64,000 nt of DNA from Streptococcus sp. (GCA_030528055.1 JAUMZQ010000003.1:62001-126000); one strand, 5' to 3'. Counted from the stretch's first letter, positions 37,563 to 47,854 are shown. Numbers and translations: made by a program. Notes: generated by a model from the sequence alone, not told the origin.

Positions 37563-37590
37563 GAAAAGGTTTCGTAAGAAGCCTTTTTTT
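37563..37590 (+). terminator. Intrinsic terminator of the marR-ABC unit
   Basis: AAAAGGTTTC and GAAGCCTTTT pair with one G-T wobble, followed by a T-run. Confidence 0.75.
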
Positions 37591-37700
37591 GTTATAATGT
37601 TGCTAAAATGTTCTATTACTAAACGAAAAAAATAGTGTTATTTTAGTAATTAAGAATCATAATTTTAGCTACTAAGAATTGTCAAGAAAGAGGTCAAAAT

Positions 37701-38645
37701 ATGTCTGAACCGTTATTTTTACAATCTGTTATGCATGAAAAAATTTGGGGTGGAACTCAACTGAGAGATTATTTTGGGTATGAAATCCCCAGTGATAAGA
37801 CGGGAGAATATTGGGCAATATCAGCGCATCCTCATGGAGTTTCGATTATAAAAAATGGTCGTTTTTCTGGTCAAGGCTTGGATAAGGTCTATGCAGAGCA
37901 TAGAGAACTGTTTGCTCATAGCGAAGAGGCTGTGTTTCCTCTCTTAATCAAAATTTTGGATGCACACGACTGGTTAAGTGTTCAAGTGCATCCAGATGAT
38001 GATTATGCTATGAAACATGAAAAAGAATTAGGGAAAACAGAATGCTGGTATGTGTTAGCAGCTGAAGCTGGTGCCGAGATTATCTATGGACATCATGCTC
38101 AGTCAAAAGAAGAACTACGAAAGCAGATTGAAAACAAGGAATGGGATAAATTATTGACGAGAGTACCTGTTCAAGCTGGTGATTTCTTTTATGTTCCCAG
38201 TGGAACGATGCACGCTATTGGCTCAGGGATTCTAATTTTAGAGACGCAACAATCTAGCGACACTACTTACCGTGTTTATGATTTTGAAAGAAAGGACAAT
38301 CAAGGGAATCTGAGAGAATTGCACCTTGAAAAATCTATAGATGTTCTTAATATCGGACAACCCGCTAATAGTTTTCCAGCTATTTTAAAAGTGGACGATC
38401 TAACCTCAACACTATTAGTCGCCAATCAATTTTTTACTGTTTATAAGTGGGAATTGACGGGACGAGTATATTTTCAGCAGGAAGCACCTTATTATTTAGT
38501 GAGCGTGATAGGTGGACAAGGGAAATTGATAGTAGGAGATCAATCTTATCCACTTGTTAAAGGAGATCATTTTATCTTACCGAATGATATAAAAAATTGG
38601 GCATTTGAAGGACAAAATCTAGAGATGATTGCAAGCCACCCTTAA
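37701..38645 (+). CDS. manA: Mannose-6-phosphate isomerase, class I
   Basis: 314-residue zinc cupin enzyme interconverting mannose-6-phosphate and fructose-6-phosphate. Metal-site motifs WLSVQVHPDDDYA (about 92-104), KTECWYVL and GTMHAIGSG are visible. It links mannose and the nucleotide-sugar route to glycolysis. In S. mutans the order scrK-manA-secA is, as I recall, contiguous; here the exporter unit and other genes have been inserted on both sides of manA. It has its own terminator. Confidence 0.95.
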   Translation: MSEPLFLQSVMHEKIWGGTQLRDYFGYEIPSDKTGEYWAISAHPHGVSIIKNGRFSGQGLDKVYAEHRELFAHSEEAVFPLLIKILDAHDWLSVQVHPDDDYAMKHEKELGKTECWYVLAAEAGAEIIYGHHAQSKEELRKQIENKEWDKLLTRVPVQAGDFFYVPSGTMHAIGSGILILETQQSSDTTYRVYDFERKDNQGNLRELHLEKSIDVLNIGQPANSFPAILKVDDLTSTLLVANQFFTVYKWELTGRVYFQQEAPYYLVSVIGGQGKLIVGDQSYPLVKGDHFILPNDIKNWAFEGQNLEMIASHP

Positions 38646-38660
38646 TGTAATTGATTAAAA

Positions 38661-38706
38661 TAAAAATCCTTGATTAAGTTATTTTCGCTTAGTCGAGGAT
38701 TTTTTA
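38661..38706 (+). terminator. Intrinsic terminator of manA
   Basis: AAAAATCCTTGATTAAG pairs with CTTAGTCGAGGATTTTTT (wobbles allowed), ending in T6. Confidence 0.8.
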
Positions 38707-38845
38707 GTGTACAAATATATAAAAGTTTAATTGTTTATTTATTCTTAAAGTTTGCATAAAGCAATGAATTTTATGTAATTTTTTAAGGTTGTTTAAGGGA
38801 AATTAGGTTTTAATATACAACATCATAATTTGAAAGGAAATATTT

Positions 38846-41038
38846 ATGAAACAATTTTTACCCTTAAATAAAAATTCAAAGGAATCTTACACAATCAAAA
38901 AATCTTCCAAATGGAAAACGGCAGGTTCAGTCTTAATTGCAACTGTTATTTTTGGTTTTTCTATTTTGGGAGGAGGAAGTGTCGTTTCGGCTGATGAGGT
39001 GTCAAATACTGATACAACTATCGAGACAACAACAGATAGGACAGATACAACCGATTCAACGGACAGTACAGAAAGTACAACGAGTACAACCGATTCAACG
39101 GACAGTACAGAAAACACAACGAGTACGACCGATTCAACAGATAGTACAGAAAGTACAACAGATGACTCAAGTGGTGGCACAATTACGTTTGATGGAACCA
39201 GTGTTACGAGTTCTTCCAGTGGAGTGGTGATTAGTGGAACGAGCATTACTATTACTTCAGCTGGTACCTATACTTTAACAGGTAACGGAAGTAGTTATAC
39301 AATTACCATCGATGCTAGCGTAACAGACCCTGTCACCTTGAATTTTGATGCATTGACTTTAACCGATTCAACGATTACCTCATCTTCTAGTGCAGATGTA
39401 ATTGTTAATGTCGTCTCCGATAGTTCGATCAGTTCAACGACAGACAATGCATTGGAAACCGCAGGTTCTTTGACAATTACTAGTACAACGGATAGTAGCT
39501 TAACTTTAAGTAGTAGTGAAAAACATGCCATAAAGGCTGATAGTGTTGATATTAATAATGTCACTCTCAACTTAACTTCCGATGCTAAAGATGGAGTCAA
39601 TGCAACGACTAGTGCAACGATAACAGATGCCACAGTGACGATAACAGCAGCGGATGATGGGATTCAAGTAGAGGACGAAACGGATGTTAATAGTGGTGAT
39701 TTAACAATTACAAATTCTACTGTCACGATAACAGCAGCGGATAAAGGAATTACAGCGACAGATCAAGTAACAATTGAAGGAACTTCTACTGTAAATATAA
39801 CAGCTGAAGATGAAGGAATTGAAGGACGTTATATCAATTTAACTGGTGGCACTATTACAATAAATGCTGGTGATGATGGGATTAATGCCACTGAATGGAC
39901 AACTAAAACAAGCGCTGATTTGAGTAACTTAACCAATACAACAGCAGATTTAGAAAATGAAGTTGGTATTAACATAGATGGAGCAACTGTCACGATTGTC
40001 GCCGGTGGGGATGGTATTGATAGTAATGGGAACGTTACGGTTAAAAGTGGAAGCCTTTATGTAACACAAACGAGTGCTGACAATGCAGCCATTGATTACG
40101 ATGGAACAGGTATTATTTCGGGTGGAACAGTCTGGGCAATCGGGAACCAAGGTATGGCACAAGCCTTTACTACCGGTTCTAGTCAATCCTATATCATTGC
40201 GAATATCAGTGGAAATGCAGGTGATACAATCACAGTAACAGATAGTTCAGGCAATGTTATTGCAACCACAGTTGCGGCAGCTTCGTTTGGGAATGTTGTT
40301 TTTAGTACAGAATCATTAGTTGAGGGTGAAACCTACACTATTACTACATCTAGTGGGAATTCGGTGACGGCAACAGCAACCGAAGAAGGAAGTAACACTG
40401 GTTTTGGTATGGGAGGCAATCCAGGTGAAATGGGTGGATTTGATCCTAGTACAGGAATGACCAATGGAACTCGTCCAACTCCTCCAAATTGGGATGCAAG
40501 TACAGGAACCCCTCCAACTCCCCCAACAGGTGATAGCGCAATAAACACGAACTCAACAATGGCTCCGACTCAAACTAGCACATCAGATAATAACGATTCA
40601 ACAGTTTCTGAATCGGATGATACAGTAGATCCATCTTCACTTTCTGAAACCTCAAATTTAGAAGATTTACTGGCTTCTGGGGAGGCTCAATCAGTTGCTT
40701 TAACTCCCGCAGTGTTTGAAACTACTTCAGACAATTCAGAAATCGAAACGACATCTGATGATTCAGAAGAGATGGCTAGTAGCAACGCAAGTGTGGCAAC
40801 AAAATCAGCAACCAGTTCAGTACGACCAACTACCGTAGCCACTAGCCGAACAAAGAACACGGCATCCCAATCATCACAAACGAAAGCAAATGCTAAAATA
40901 AGTACAGAAACAAGTAGTTCTAGTTTACCTAGTACAGGAGAAACGAGCGCTGTTGGATTTATTGGGTTAGGTGGAGTGCTTTTAGCTTCGGGCATAGCTC
41001 TAGTAAGAAAAAAGAAGCATCATTCGAAAAATAATTAA
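38846..41038 (+). CDS. LPXTG-anchored beta-helix protein of the Cthe_2159 carbohydrate-binding family
   Basis: 730-residue secreted wall protein. It has a long signal peptide (about 1-50, cleavage near VVSADE), an S/T/D/E repeat stalk (about 53-112), a parallel beta-helix body rich in repeated TITAADDGI-like turns (about 113-480) like the Cthe_2159 family (cellulose/pectin-binding fold), a Gly/Pro then Ser/Thr stalk, and a sortase signal LPSTGE at 694, membrane segment and basic tail. The repeated D-D-G-I turns suggest calcium along the helix. A role as carbohydrate-binding adhesin is inferred. It lies alone between manA and the potassium importer with its own terminator. Confidence 0.85.
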   Translation: MKQFLPLNKNSKESYTIKKSSKWKTAGSVLIATVIFGFSILGGGSVVSADEVSNTDTTIETTTDRTDTTDSTDSTESTTSTTDSTDSTENTTSTTDSTDSTESTTDDSSGGTITFDGTSVTSSSSGVVISGTSITITSAGTYTLTGNGSSYTITIDASVTDPVTLNFDALTLTDSTITSSSSADVIVNVVSDSSISSTTDNALETAGSLTITSTTDSSLTLSSSEKHAIKADSVDINNVTLNLTSDAKDGVNATTSATITDATVTITAADDGIQVEDETDVNSGDLTITNSTVTITAADKGITATDQVTIEGTSTVNITAEDEGIEGRYINLTGGTITINAGDDGINATEWTTKTSADLSNLTNTTADLENEVGINIDGATVTIVAGGDGIDSNGNVTVKSGSLYVTQTSADNAAIDYDGTGIISGGTVWAIGNQGMAQAFTTGSSQSYIIANISGNAGDTITVTDSSGNVIATTVAAASFGNVVFSTESLVEGETYTITTSSGNSVTATATEEGSNTGFGMGGNPGEMGGFDPSTGMTNGTRPTPPNWDASTGTPPTPPTGDSAINTNSTMAPTQTSTSDNNDSTVSESDDTVDPSSLSETSNLEDLLASGEAQSVALTPAVFETTSDNSEIETTSDDSEEMASSNASVATKSATSSVRPTTVATSRTKNTASQSSQTKANAKISTETSSSSLPSTGETSAVGFIGLGGVLLASGIALVRKKKHHSKNN
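39047..39160 (+). repeat. Three tandem 39-bp coding repeats in the wall protein
   Basis: Units at 39047-39085, 39086-39124 and 39125-39160 encode TTDSTDSTESTTS with few changes. Their near-identity at DNA level makes copy number likely to vary between strains and with it the length of the surface stalk. Confidence 0.85.
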
Positions 41039-41050
41039 TAATCTAGTACA

Positions 41051-41090
41051 GATTGAAGAAATTTTTTAAAGATTTCCTCAATCTTTTTTT
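41051..41090 (+). terminator. Intrinsic terminator of the beta-helix wall protein gene
   Basis: GATTGAAGAAAT and ATTTCCTCAATC pair with one mismatch, followed by T7. Confidence 0.85.
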
Positions 41091-41184
41091 GTATTTTAAA
41101 AGAGTCAAAATATAATAATTGTTTATAGTAAAATTTCATAGTTTTTTCTTTTAAATTAAAATCATATATCTTTAGTAGAAATTG

Positions 41185-41213
41185 TTGTAATAATATTTAA
41201 AAAACGATATAAT
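41185..41213 (+). promoter_or_regulatory. Promoter of the KimA-like gene
   Basis: TTGTAA (41185-41190), 17 bases, TATAAT (41208-41213). The -10 covers the first in-frame ATG (41212), which therefore cannot be translated from this promoter and fixes the start at 41242. No c-di-AMP riboswitch is visible in the leader. Confidence 0.65.
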
Positions 41214-41241
41214 GGCACATATTGATTTTTTGGAGAAAAAA

Positions 41242-43089
41242 ATGTTTTCTAAACTAAAGAAGATTTTTATTGGTCGTCCTCTTAGGTCCAGTGATGAAGG
41301 AGAAGAGGGGCATCTTTTAAGTAAGTTACAAGCCTTAGCTATGTTGTCAAGTGATGCCTTATCCTCCATTGCCTATGGACCAGAACAGGTTGTTTTAGTA
41401 CTGGTCTCAATATCGGCTGGGGCTATTTGGTGGTCTTTACCGATTGGTTTAGTCGTTCTTGTGTTGCTAGTAAGTTTGACTATTTCCTATCGCCAAGTTA
41501 TTCATGCCTACCCACAGGGTGGTGGGGCTTATATGGTAACAACGGAGAACTTATCTCCTAATTTAGGGCTTGTTGCGGGTGGAAGTTTACTAGTTGATTA
41601 TATGTTGACGGTGGCCGTATCTGTTGCTTCAGGTGCGGATGCCATTACATCAGCTTTACCAGCCCTGCATCCCTACAATATCCATATTGCCATTCTCCTC
41701 GTTTTAGGACTAATGTTGATGAATCTTCGAGGATTGAGAGAATCAGCTACTTCTCTCATGATTCCAGTTTATCTTTTTATTGCTAGCACCTTATTTTTAC
41801 TCGTTTCAGGATTTTTCCAAGTATTAACTGGAAATCTTTCTTATCATGCAACAGCTCATGTTGGACAAGCTGTTCCAGGTGTAACAATTGTTCTACTGTT
41901 ACGGGCATTTACAAGTGGTTCTGCTTCCTTGACTGGGGTGGAAGCTATCTCTAATGCCGTACCTTTCTTTAAGTTACCAAAGGCTAAAAATGCTGCTAAA
42001 ACCCTTTCTATTATGGCGGCTATTTTGGGAATCATGTTTGCTGGAATTACCTTTTTAAATTATTGGACAGGACTTGTACCTGAAAAAGGCATTACTACTT
42101 TGGCACAGATGGCACAAGTTATTTTGGGTCAGTCAGCACTAGGACGCATCCTTTTTTATGGTTTTCAATTATCCACAGCTCTTATTTTAGCTGTTGCCGC
42201 GAACACTGGTTTTTCAGCCTTTCCAATGCTTTCCTACAATATGGCAAAAAACAAGTACATGCCACACATGTATATGGAAAAAGGAGATCGTTTAGGTTAT
42301 TCCAATGGAATTTTGACTTTAGCTTTAGGAGCAATCGTTCTCTTGCTCATTTTTAATGGAAAAACAGAGAGTCTCATTCCGTTGTATACCATTGGGGTAT
42401 TCGTTCCTTTTGCTCTTTCTCAAACAGGAATGGTTATTCATTGGAAGAAGGAACATGGCAAAAACTATTTGAAATATTCTTTGGCTAATATTTTGGGTGC
42501 AGGTATTTGTTATATCATTGTTCTGATTTTACTCTTCTTCCGTTTAGGAGATATCTGGCCATTCTTCCCAATTATTGCTGCCTTATTATGGTTTTTCTTA
42601 TCGATAAAAAAACACTACAAAAAAGTAGCTTTGCAATTACGCTTGGATGAAGGAATTGAAAAAATCGACTTTGCAGGGAATACCGTTGTCGTTTTAGTGG
42701 GCAATGTCACGCGTGTTAGTGTAGGGGCTATGAATTATGCTCGTAGCATAGGTGATAAGGTGATTGCAATGCATGTTTCCACCAAAGAAACCAAAGAAAA
42801 AGATGAAGAAATTGCTCACGAATTTAAAGAGTATTTTCCAGATATTCAATTCACAAACGTGGAGACTAGCTACCGCAACATCATTAAACCAACTCTACGT
42901 TATGTGGATCGCATTGCGCGTGAATGTGAGAAAAAAGGCTATACCATTACTGTCTTAGTTCCACAATTTATCCCAAATCATTCTTGGCAAAATATCTTAC
43001 ACAACCAAATGAGTCTTAGAATGAAATATTATCTTAAATGGCGAGAAAATGTTGTAATCTCTAGTTACTCTTATCATTTGAAAGAATAA
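41242..43089 (+). CDS. kimA: KimA-like potassium importer (APC superfamily)
   Basis: 615-residue protein: about 12 membrane helices (about 25-460) and a cytosolic C-terminal domain. The opening LSKLQALAMLSSDALSSIAYGPEQ and SYRQVIHAYPQGGGAYMV closely follow Bacillus KimA (YdaO), a high-affinity K+/H+ symporter controlled by c-di-AMP. A generic amino-acid permease label would be the alternative; the C-terminal domain and N-terminal motif favour KimA. The start is set by TTGGAG six bases upstream and by the promoter. A good terminator follows. Confidence 0.85.
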   Translation: MFSKLKKIFIGRPLRSSDEGEEGHLLSKLQALAMLSSDALSSIAYGPEQVVLVLVSISAGAIWWSLPIGLVVLVLLVSLTISYRQVIHAYPQGGGAYMVTTENLSPNLGLVAGGSLLVDYMLTVAVSVASGADAITSALPALHPYNIHIAILLVLGLMLMNLRGLRESATSLMIPVYLFIASTLFLLVSGFFQVLTGNLSYHATAHVGQAVPGVTIVLLLRAFTSGSASLTGVEAISNAVPFFKLPKAKNAAKTLSIMAAILGIMFAGITFLNYWTGLVPEKGITTLAQMAQVILGQSALGRILFYGFQLSTALILAVAANTGFSAFPMLSYNMAKNKYMPHMYMEKGDRLGYSNGILTLALGAIVLLLIFNGKTESLIPLYTIGVFVPFALSQTGMVIHWKKEHGKNYLKYSLANILGAGICYIIVLILLFFRLGDIWPFFPIIAALLWFFLSIKKHYKKVALQLRLDEGIEKIDFAGNTVVVLVGNVTRVSVGAMNYARSIGDKVIAMHVSTKETKEKDEEIAHEFKEYFPDIQFTNVETSYRNIIKPTLRYVDRIARECEKKGYTITVLVPQFIPNHSWQNILHNQMSLRMKYYLKWRENVVISSYSYHLKE

Positions 43090-43105
43090 AAAATAGAATA
43101 GAAGG

Positions 43106-43138
43106 GTATGGTTAAGCAGGAGCTTAATCATACTTTTT
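43106..43138 (+). terminator. Intrinsic terminator of kimA
   Basis: GTATGGTTAAG pairs with CTTAATCATAC (one G-T wobble) across a 6-base loop, then T5. Confidence 0.85.
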
Positions 43139-43164
43139 AACGACTCCAAACTCCTCTTTCTTTC

Positions 43165-43193
43165 TTGAAAGATATAGTAAAAGATGCTATAAT
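43165..43193 (+). promoter_or_regulatory. Promoter of secA and the downstream unit
   Basis: TTGAAA (43165-43170), 17 bases, TATAAT (43188-43193). Confidence 0.75.
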
Positions 43194-43238
43194 AGAGGGA
43201 AATATTTGAAAAAGAAAAAAGAATAAGTAAGGAAAAAA

Positions 43239-45758
43239 ATGGCTAATATTTTAAAGACAATCATTGAAAATGATAAAGGCGAAATAAGAAAATTAGAAAA
43301 AATGGCAGATAAAGTTTTAAGCTATGAAAAAACAATGGCTGCTTTATCAGATAAAGAACTACAAAACAAAACAGAAGAGTTAAAACAGCGTTATGCCAAA
43401 GGAGAAAGCCTTGATGATTTATTATACGAGGCTTTTGCGGTTGTTCGTGAAGGAGCAAAACGTGTATTAGGTCTATTCCCTTATAAAGTTCAGGTCATGG
43501 GTGGAATTGTTCTTCATCATGGAGATGTCCCAGAGATGCGGACAGGTGAAGGAAAGACTTTGACAGCTACCATGCCAGTTTATTTGAATGCTCTATCTGG
43601 AAAAGGTGTTCATGTTGTAACGGTTAATGAATACCTCACTGAACGTGATGCTACCGAAATGGGAGAGCTCTACTCTTGGCTTGGATTATCTGTTGGGATT
43701 AACCTAGCAGCTAAATCACCAACTGAAAAAAGAGAAGCCTATGCTTGTGATATTACCTATTCTACAAATGCTGAAATTGGTTTTGATTATTTGAGAGACA
43801 ATATGGTTGTTCGAGCAGAAAACATGGTTCAACGTCCGCTTAATTATGCTTTAGTGGATGAGGTGGATTCTATTTTAATTGATGAAGCTAGAACACCGCT
43901 TATTGTATCTGGTCCAACATCTTCTGATACCAATCAGCTTTACCACATGGCAGATCATTATGTAAAATCTCTTGGTGAAAATGATTATATTATTGATGTT
44001 CAATCAAAAACAATTGGCCTGTCTGATTCTGGTATAGATAAAGCGGAAAGCTACTTCAAACTTGAAAATCTTTATGACATTGAAAATGTTGCTCTAACTC
44101 ACTTTATTGATAATGCTCTTCGTGCTAACTATATCATGTTACTAGATATTGATTATGTGGTTAGTGAAGACCAAGAGATTCTTATCGTAGACCAGTTTAC
44201 TGGACGTACGATGGAAGGACGCCGCTATTCTGATGGGCTTCATCAAGCCATTGAAGCAAAAGAAGGTGTTCCCATTCAGGATGAAACCAAAACATCAGCT
44301 TCTATTACTTATCAAAATCTTTTCCGTATGTACAAGAAGTTAGCGGGTATGACAGGTACAGGTAAAACAGAAGAAGAGGAATTCCGTGAAATTTATAATA
44401 TTCGTGTAATTCCTATTCCTACCAATCGCCCTGTAGCACGTATTGACCACTCCGATTTGTTGTACCCAAGTCTAGAATCTAAGTTCAAGGCTGTAATTAA
44501 AGATGTAAAAGAGCGTCATGAAAAAGGACAACCTGTTCTAGTCGGAACAGTCGCTGTCGAAACCAGTGATTATTTATCTAAAAAATTAGTGGAAGCTGGA
44601 GTGCCTCACGAAGTTTTAAATGCTAAAAACCACTACAAAGAAGCTCAAATCATCATGAATGCAGGACAACGTGGTGCTGTTACTATAGCAACCAATATGG
44701 CTGGTCGTGGAACGGATATTAAATTGGGAGAAGGCGTGCGTGAATTAGGTGGTCTTTGTGTCGTCGGAACAGAAAGACATGAAAGCCGTCGAATTGATAA
44801 CCAGTTGCGTGGTCGTTCAGGACGTCAAGGAGATCCAGGAGAATCACAATTTTATCTTTCTTTGGAAGATGAATTGATGCGCCGTTTTGGTACAGATCGT
44901 GTAAAAGCTTTGTTTGAGCGACTACACTTGAATGATGACGATACAGCTATCAAATCTGGAATGTTAACTCGTCAAGTAGAAAGTGCCCAAAAACGTGTAG
45001 AAGGAAATAACTATGATACACGTAAACAAGTCCTTCAATATGATGATGTTATGCGTGAACAACGTGAAATTATCTATGAAGAACGTCATGATGTTATTAC
45101 AGCAGATCGTGATTTAGGTCCTGAGATTAAAGCAATGATTAAGCGAACTATTGCTCGTATTGTAGATGGTAGCAGTCATTCTGAAAAATCTGAAAAACTA
45201 GAAGCCATCCTTAATTTTGCTAAGTATAATGTTGTTTCTGAAGATTCGATCTCGTTAAGTGATTTAGAAGATAAAACAGATCAAGAAATCAAAGATGACT
45301 TGTATCAACGTGCGTTAGAAGTATATGATAATCAAATTGCTAAATTACGCGATGAGGAAGCGGTAAGAGAATTCCAAAAAGTTTTAATTTTACGAGTTGT
45401 TGATAACAAATGGACGGATCACATTGATGCCTTGGATCAGTTGCGTAATTCAGTAGGGCTACGTGGTTATGCTCAAAACAACCCTGTTGTAGAGTACCAA
45501 GCTGAAAGTTTTCGTATGTTTAACGACATGATTGGTTCGATTGAGTTTGATGTGACACGCCTAATGATGAAAGCACAAATTCATGAACAAGAACGTCCAC
45601 GTGTAGAACATACTATTTCTACCAGTGCAACTCGAAATATTTCCGCTAAAAATAGTGGATTACCAAATAATATCGATCTAAGTAAAGTTAAGAGAAATGA
45701 CCTTTGTCCATGTGGTTCTGGTAAGAAGTTTAAAAACTGTCATGGATGTAAAAAATAA
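43239..45758 (+). CDS. secA: Preprotein translocase ATPase SecA
   Basis: 839-residue motor that drives unfolded preproteins through SecYEG. Walker A is [11 protein letters not shown] (about 98-108), DEAD-type [16 protein letters not shown] follows, and the second helicase half has [13 protein letters not shown] and [11 protein letters not shown]. The C-terminal zinc motif [14 protein letters not shown] is present. It is the housekeeping SecA, not the shorter accessory SecA2. It heads a long unit with the DAHP synthases, acpS and alr. Confidence 0.99.
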   Translation: MANILKTIIENDKGEIRKLEKMADKVLSYEKTMAALSDKELQNKTEELKQRYAKGESLDDLLYEAFAVVREGAKRVLGLFPYKVQVMGGIVLHHGDVPEMRTGEGKTLTATMPVYLNALSGKGVHVVTVNEYLTERDATEMGELYSWLGLSVGINLAAKSPTEKREAYACDITYSTNAEIGFDYLRDNMVVRAENMVQRPLNYALVDEVDSILIDEARTPLIVSGPTSSDTNQLYHMADHYVKSLGENDYIIDVQSKTIGLSDSGIDKAESYFKLENLYDIENVALTHFIDNALRANYIMLLDIDYVVSEDQEILIVDQFTGRTMEGRRYSDGLHQAIEAKEGVPIQDETKTSASITYQNLFRMYKKLAGMTGTGKTEEEEFREIYNIRVIPIPTNRPVARIDHSDLLYPSLESKFKAVIKDVKERHEKGQPVLVGTVAVETSDYLSKKLVEAGVPHEVLNAKNHYKEAQIIMNAGQRGAVTIATNMAGRGTDIKLGEGVRELGGLCVVGTERHESRRIDNQLRGRSGRQGDPGESQFYLSLEDELMRRFGTDRVKALFERLHLNDDDTAIKSGMLTRQVESAQKRVEGNNYDTRKQVLQYDDVMREQREIIYEERHDVITADRDLGPEIKAMIKRTIARIVDGSSHSEKSEKLEAILNFAKYNVVSEDSISLSDLEDKTDQEIKDDLYQRALEVYDNQIAKLRDEEAVREFQKVLILRVVDNKWTDHIDALDQLRNSVGLRGYAQNNPVVEYQAESFRMFNDMIGSIEFDVTRLMMKAQIHEQERPRVEHTISTSATRNISAKNSGLPNNIDLSKVKRNDLCPCGSGKKFKNCHGCKK

Positions 45759-45776
45759 AAAACAAAAGGAGAGAAG

Positions 45777-46808
45777 ATGTCATTCAAAGCAAGTAGTCAA
45801 CCAATCAATATTGAGGAAGTACGCCAATTAGCTAAGTTAGAGGGCGAAGTGTTGGCGAGAAAAGAAAAACGCGATAATGAATTAAAAGCTATTATGCGCG
45901 GAGAAGATGAACGGATCCTTTTAGTGATTGGTCCTTGCTCTTCTGATAATGAAGAAGCTGTCATTGAATATGCTAAGAGACTTTCTGCTCTTCAAGAAGA
46001 AGTAAAAGATCGTATTTTCATGGTGATGAGGGTTTATACAGCTAAACCTCGTACAAATGGTGACGGGTATAAAGGGTTGATTCATCAGCCAAATACCAAT
46101 GCGGCACCTAGCTTGATAAATGGAATTAAGGCTGTACGAAATCTGCACTATCGTGTGATTTCTGAAACAGGCTTAACAACAGCAGATGAAATGCTTTATC
46201 CTGAGAATTTACCCTTGGTTGATGATTTAATTTCTTATATGGCAGTTGGGGCTCGTTCTGTTGAAGATCAACAGCATCGCTTTGTAGCAAGTGGCGCAGA
46301 TATCCCTACTGGTTTAAAGAATCCAACTTCTGGAAATCTGAATGTGATGTTCAACGGTATCTACGCTGCCCAAAACAAACAAAGTTTCTTATTCACAGGT
46401 AAAGAAGTAGAAACGACTGGAAATCCTTTGGCTCATGCGATTTTACGTGGAGCAACGAATGAATATGGGAAAAACATTCCGAATTATTACTATGATAAAC
46501 TACTAGAAACGATCGAACAGTACGAAGAAATGAGATTAGAAAATCCATTTATCCTCGTTGATACGAATCATGATAATTCAGGGAAACAATACTTGGAACA
46601 AGTAAGAATTGTCCGTCAAACCTTAATCAATCGTGCTTGGAATGATAAGATCAGAAAAGTTGTACGAGGATTTATGATTGAGTCTTACCTAGAAGGTGGT
46701 CGCCAAGATGAAGCGGAAATTTTTGGTAAGTCCATTACAGATCCATGTTTAGGGTGGGATGATACTACACAGCTTGTTCATGAAATTTATGAAACATTAG
46801 GAAAATAA
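45777..46808 (+). CDS. DAHP synthase, class I (first of two tandem copies)
   Basis: 343-residue 3-deoxy-7-phosphoheptulonate synthase of the AroF/G/H (class I alpha) type, first step of the shikimate pathway: phosphoenolpyruvate plus erythrose-4-phosphate. Motifs GPCSSDNEEAV, KPRTNGDGYKGL, ARSVEDQQHRFVASG and DTNHDNSGKQ are visible. It follows secA by 18 bp. With the next gene it is a tandem pair, probably differing in which aromatic amino acid inhibits each. Confidence 0.95.
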   Translation: MSFKASSQPINIEEVRQLAKLEGEVLARKEKRDNELKAIMRGEDERILLVIGPCSSDNEEAVIEYAKRLSALQEEVKDRIFMVMRVYTAKPRTNGDGYKGLIHQPNTNAAPSLINGIKAVRNLHYRVISETGLTTADEMLYPENLPLVDDLISYMAVGARSVEDQQHRFVASGADIPTGLKNPTSGNLNVMFNGIYAAQNKQSFLFTGKEVETTGNPLAHAILRGATNEYGKNIPNYYYDKLLETIEQYEEMRLENPFILVDTNHDNSGKQYLEQVRIVRQTLINRAWNDKIRKVVRGFMIESYLEGGRQDEAEIFGKSITDPCLGWDDTTQLVHEIYETLGK

Positions 46809-46813
46809 TCAGT

Positions 46814-47842
46814 ATGGCATTTATTGAAAAAAGCCAAGCAGTTGATATTGAACTGCTGAAAACAAAAACAAAATTGAGTGAAACAGCCTTGATTAGAAAG
46901 CAAAAAAGAGATCAAGAATTGGCTGATATTATTTGTGGAAAAGATCACCGTCTTCTCCTAATTATCGGTCCTTGTTCATCGGATAATGAAGAAGCAGTGC
47001 TAGAATATGCTCGGCGTCTTGCACAATTACAAGAAGAAGTTGCAGATAAAATTTTTATGGTGATGCGAGTATACACAGCAAAACCACGTACAAATGGAGA
47101 TGGCTATAAAGGTTTAGTTCATCAACCTGACGCTTCTCAAGCTCCTAACTTGTTAAACGGGCTACAAGCAGTTCGTCAACTTCATTATCGTGTGATTACA
47201 GAAACGGGGTTGACAACAGCAGATGAAATGTTGTATCCTGCCAATTTTACTTTAGTAGATGACTTAGTCAGTTACCATGCGATTGGAGCAAGATCGGTAG
47301 AAAATCAAGAACACCGTTTTGTAGCTTCTGGTATTGATGCACCGGTTGGGATGAAAAATCCAACTTCTGGAAGTTTGCCTATTCTTTTTAATGCAGTTTA
47401 TGCAGCCCAACATCAGCAACATTTCTTATTTTGTGGTCAAGAAACAGAAACATCAGCCAATCCATTGGCACATTTGATTTTGCGTGGTTCTGTTGATAGC
47501 AATGGAAAAAAATTACCTAATTTTTATTATGAAAATCTTTTGCAAACCATTGAGTATTATGAAAAGTTAGATGTCAAAAATCCTTTTATTGTTATTGATA
47601 CAAATCATGACAATTCAGGGAAGGATTACTTGGAGCAGATTCGCATTGTTCGTCAAACTTTGATTAATCGTGATTGGAATGAAAAAATCCATCAAATGGT
47701 TCGGGGATTTATGATTGAGTCTTATTTAGAAGATGGACGCCAAGACGAGCCAGAAATTTTTGGGAAATCTATTACAGATCCATGTCTTGGTTGGGATAAA
47801 ACCGCTCAACTGATTCAAGAAATTTACCAGACTATAAAGTAA
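46814..47842 (+). CDS. DAHP synthase, class I (second tandem copy)
   Basis: 342-residue paralogue of the preceding enzyme, starting 5 bp after its stop. The same motifs are present (GPCSSDNEEAV, KPRTNGDGYKGL, ARSVENQEHRFVASG, DTNHDNSGKD), and the divergence is spread over the protein, indicating an old duplication. It should carry out the same reaction with different feedback sensitivity; that difference is known for paired isozymes but not readable here. Confidence 0.95.
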   Translation: MAFIEKSQAVDIELLKTKTKLSETALIRKQKRDQELADIICGKDHRLLLIIGPCSSDNEEAVLEYARRLAQLQEEVADKIFMVMRVYTAKPRTNGDGYKGLVHQPDASQAPNLLNGLQAVRQLHYRVITETGLTTADEMLYPANFTLVDDLVSYHAIGARSVENQEHRFVASGIDAPVGMKNPTSGSLPILFNAVYAAQHQQHFLFCGQETETSANPLAHLILRGSVDSNGKKLPNFYYENLLQTIEYYEKLDVKNPFIVIDTNHDNSGKDYLEQIRIVRQTLINRDWNEKIHQMVRGFMIESYLEDGRQDEPEIFGKSITDPCLGWDKTAQLIQEIYQTIK

Positions 47843-47854
47843 AAAGTATAAAGA

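Noticed and set aside
39047..39160. Possible CRISPR-like direct repeats
   Set aside because: The 39-bp units are adjacent without spacers, in frame, and encode the S/T/D stalk of a surface protein.
38887..39633. Hydrophobic-looking antisense frames in the beta-helix wall protein gene
   Set aside because: Antisense reading of Ser/Thr codons gives Val/Ser-rich frames; no start signals.
41039..41241. Search for a c-di-AMP (ydaO) riboswitch before kimA
   Set aside because: The leader after the promoter is too short and no conserved fold is visible.
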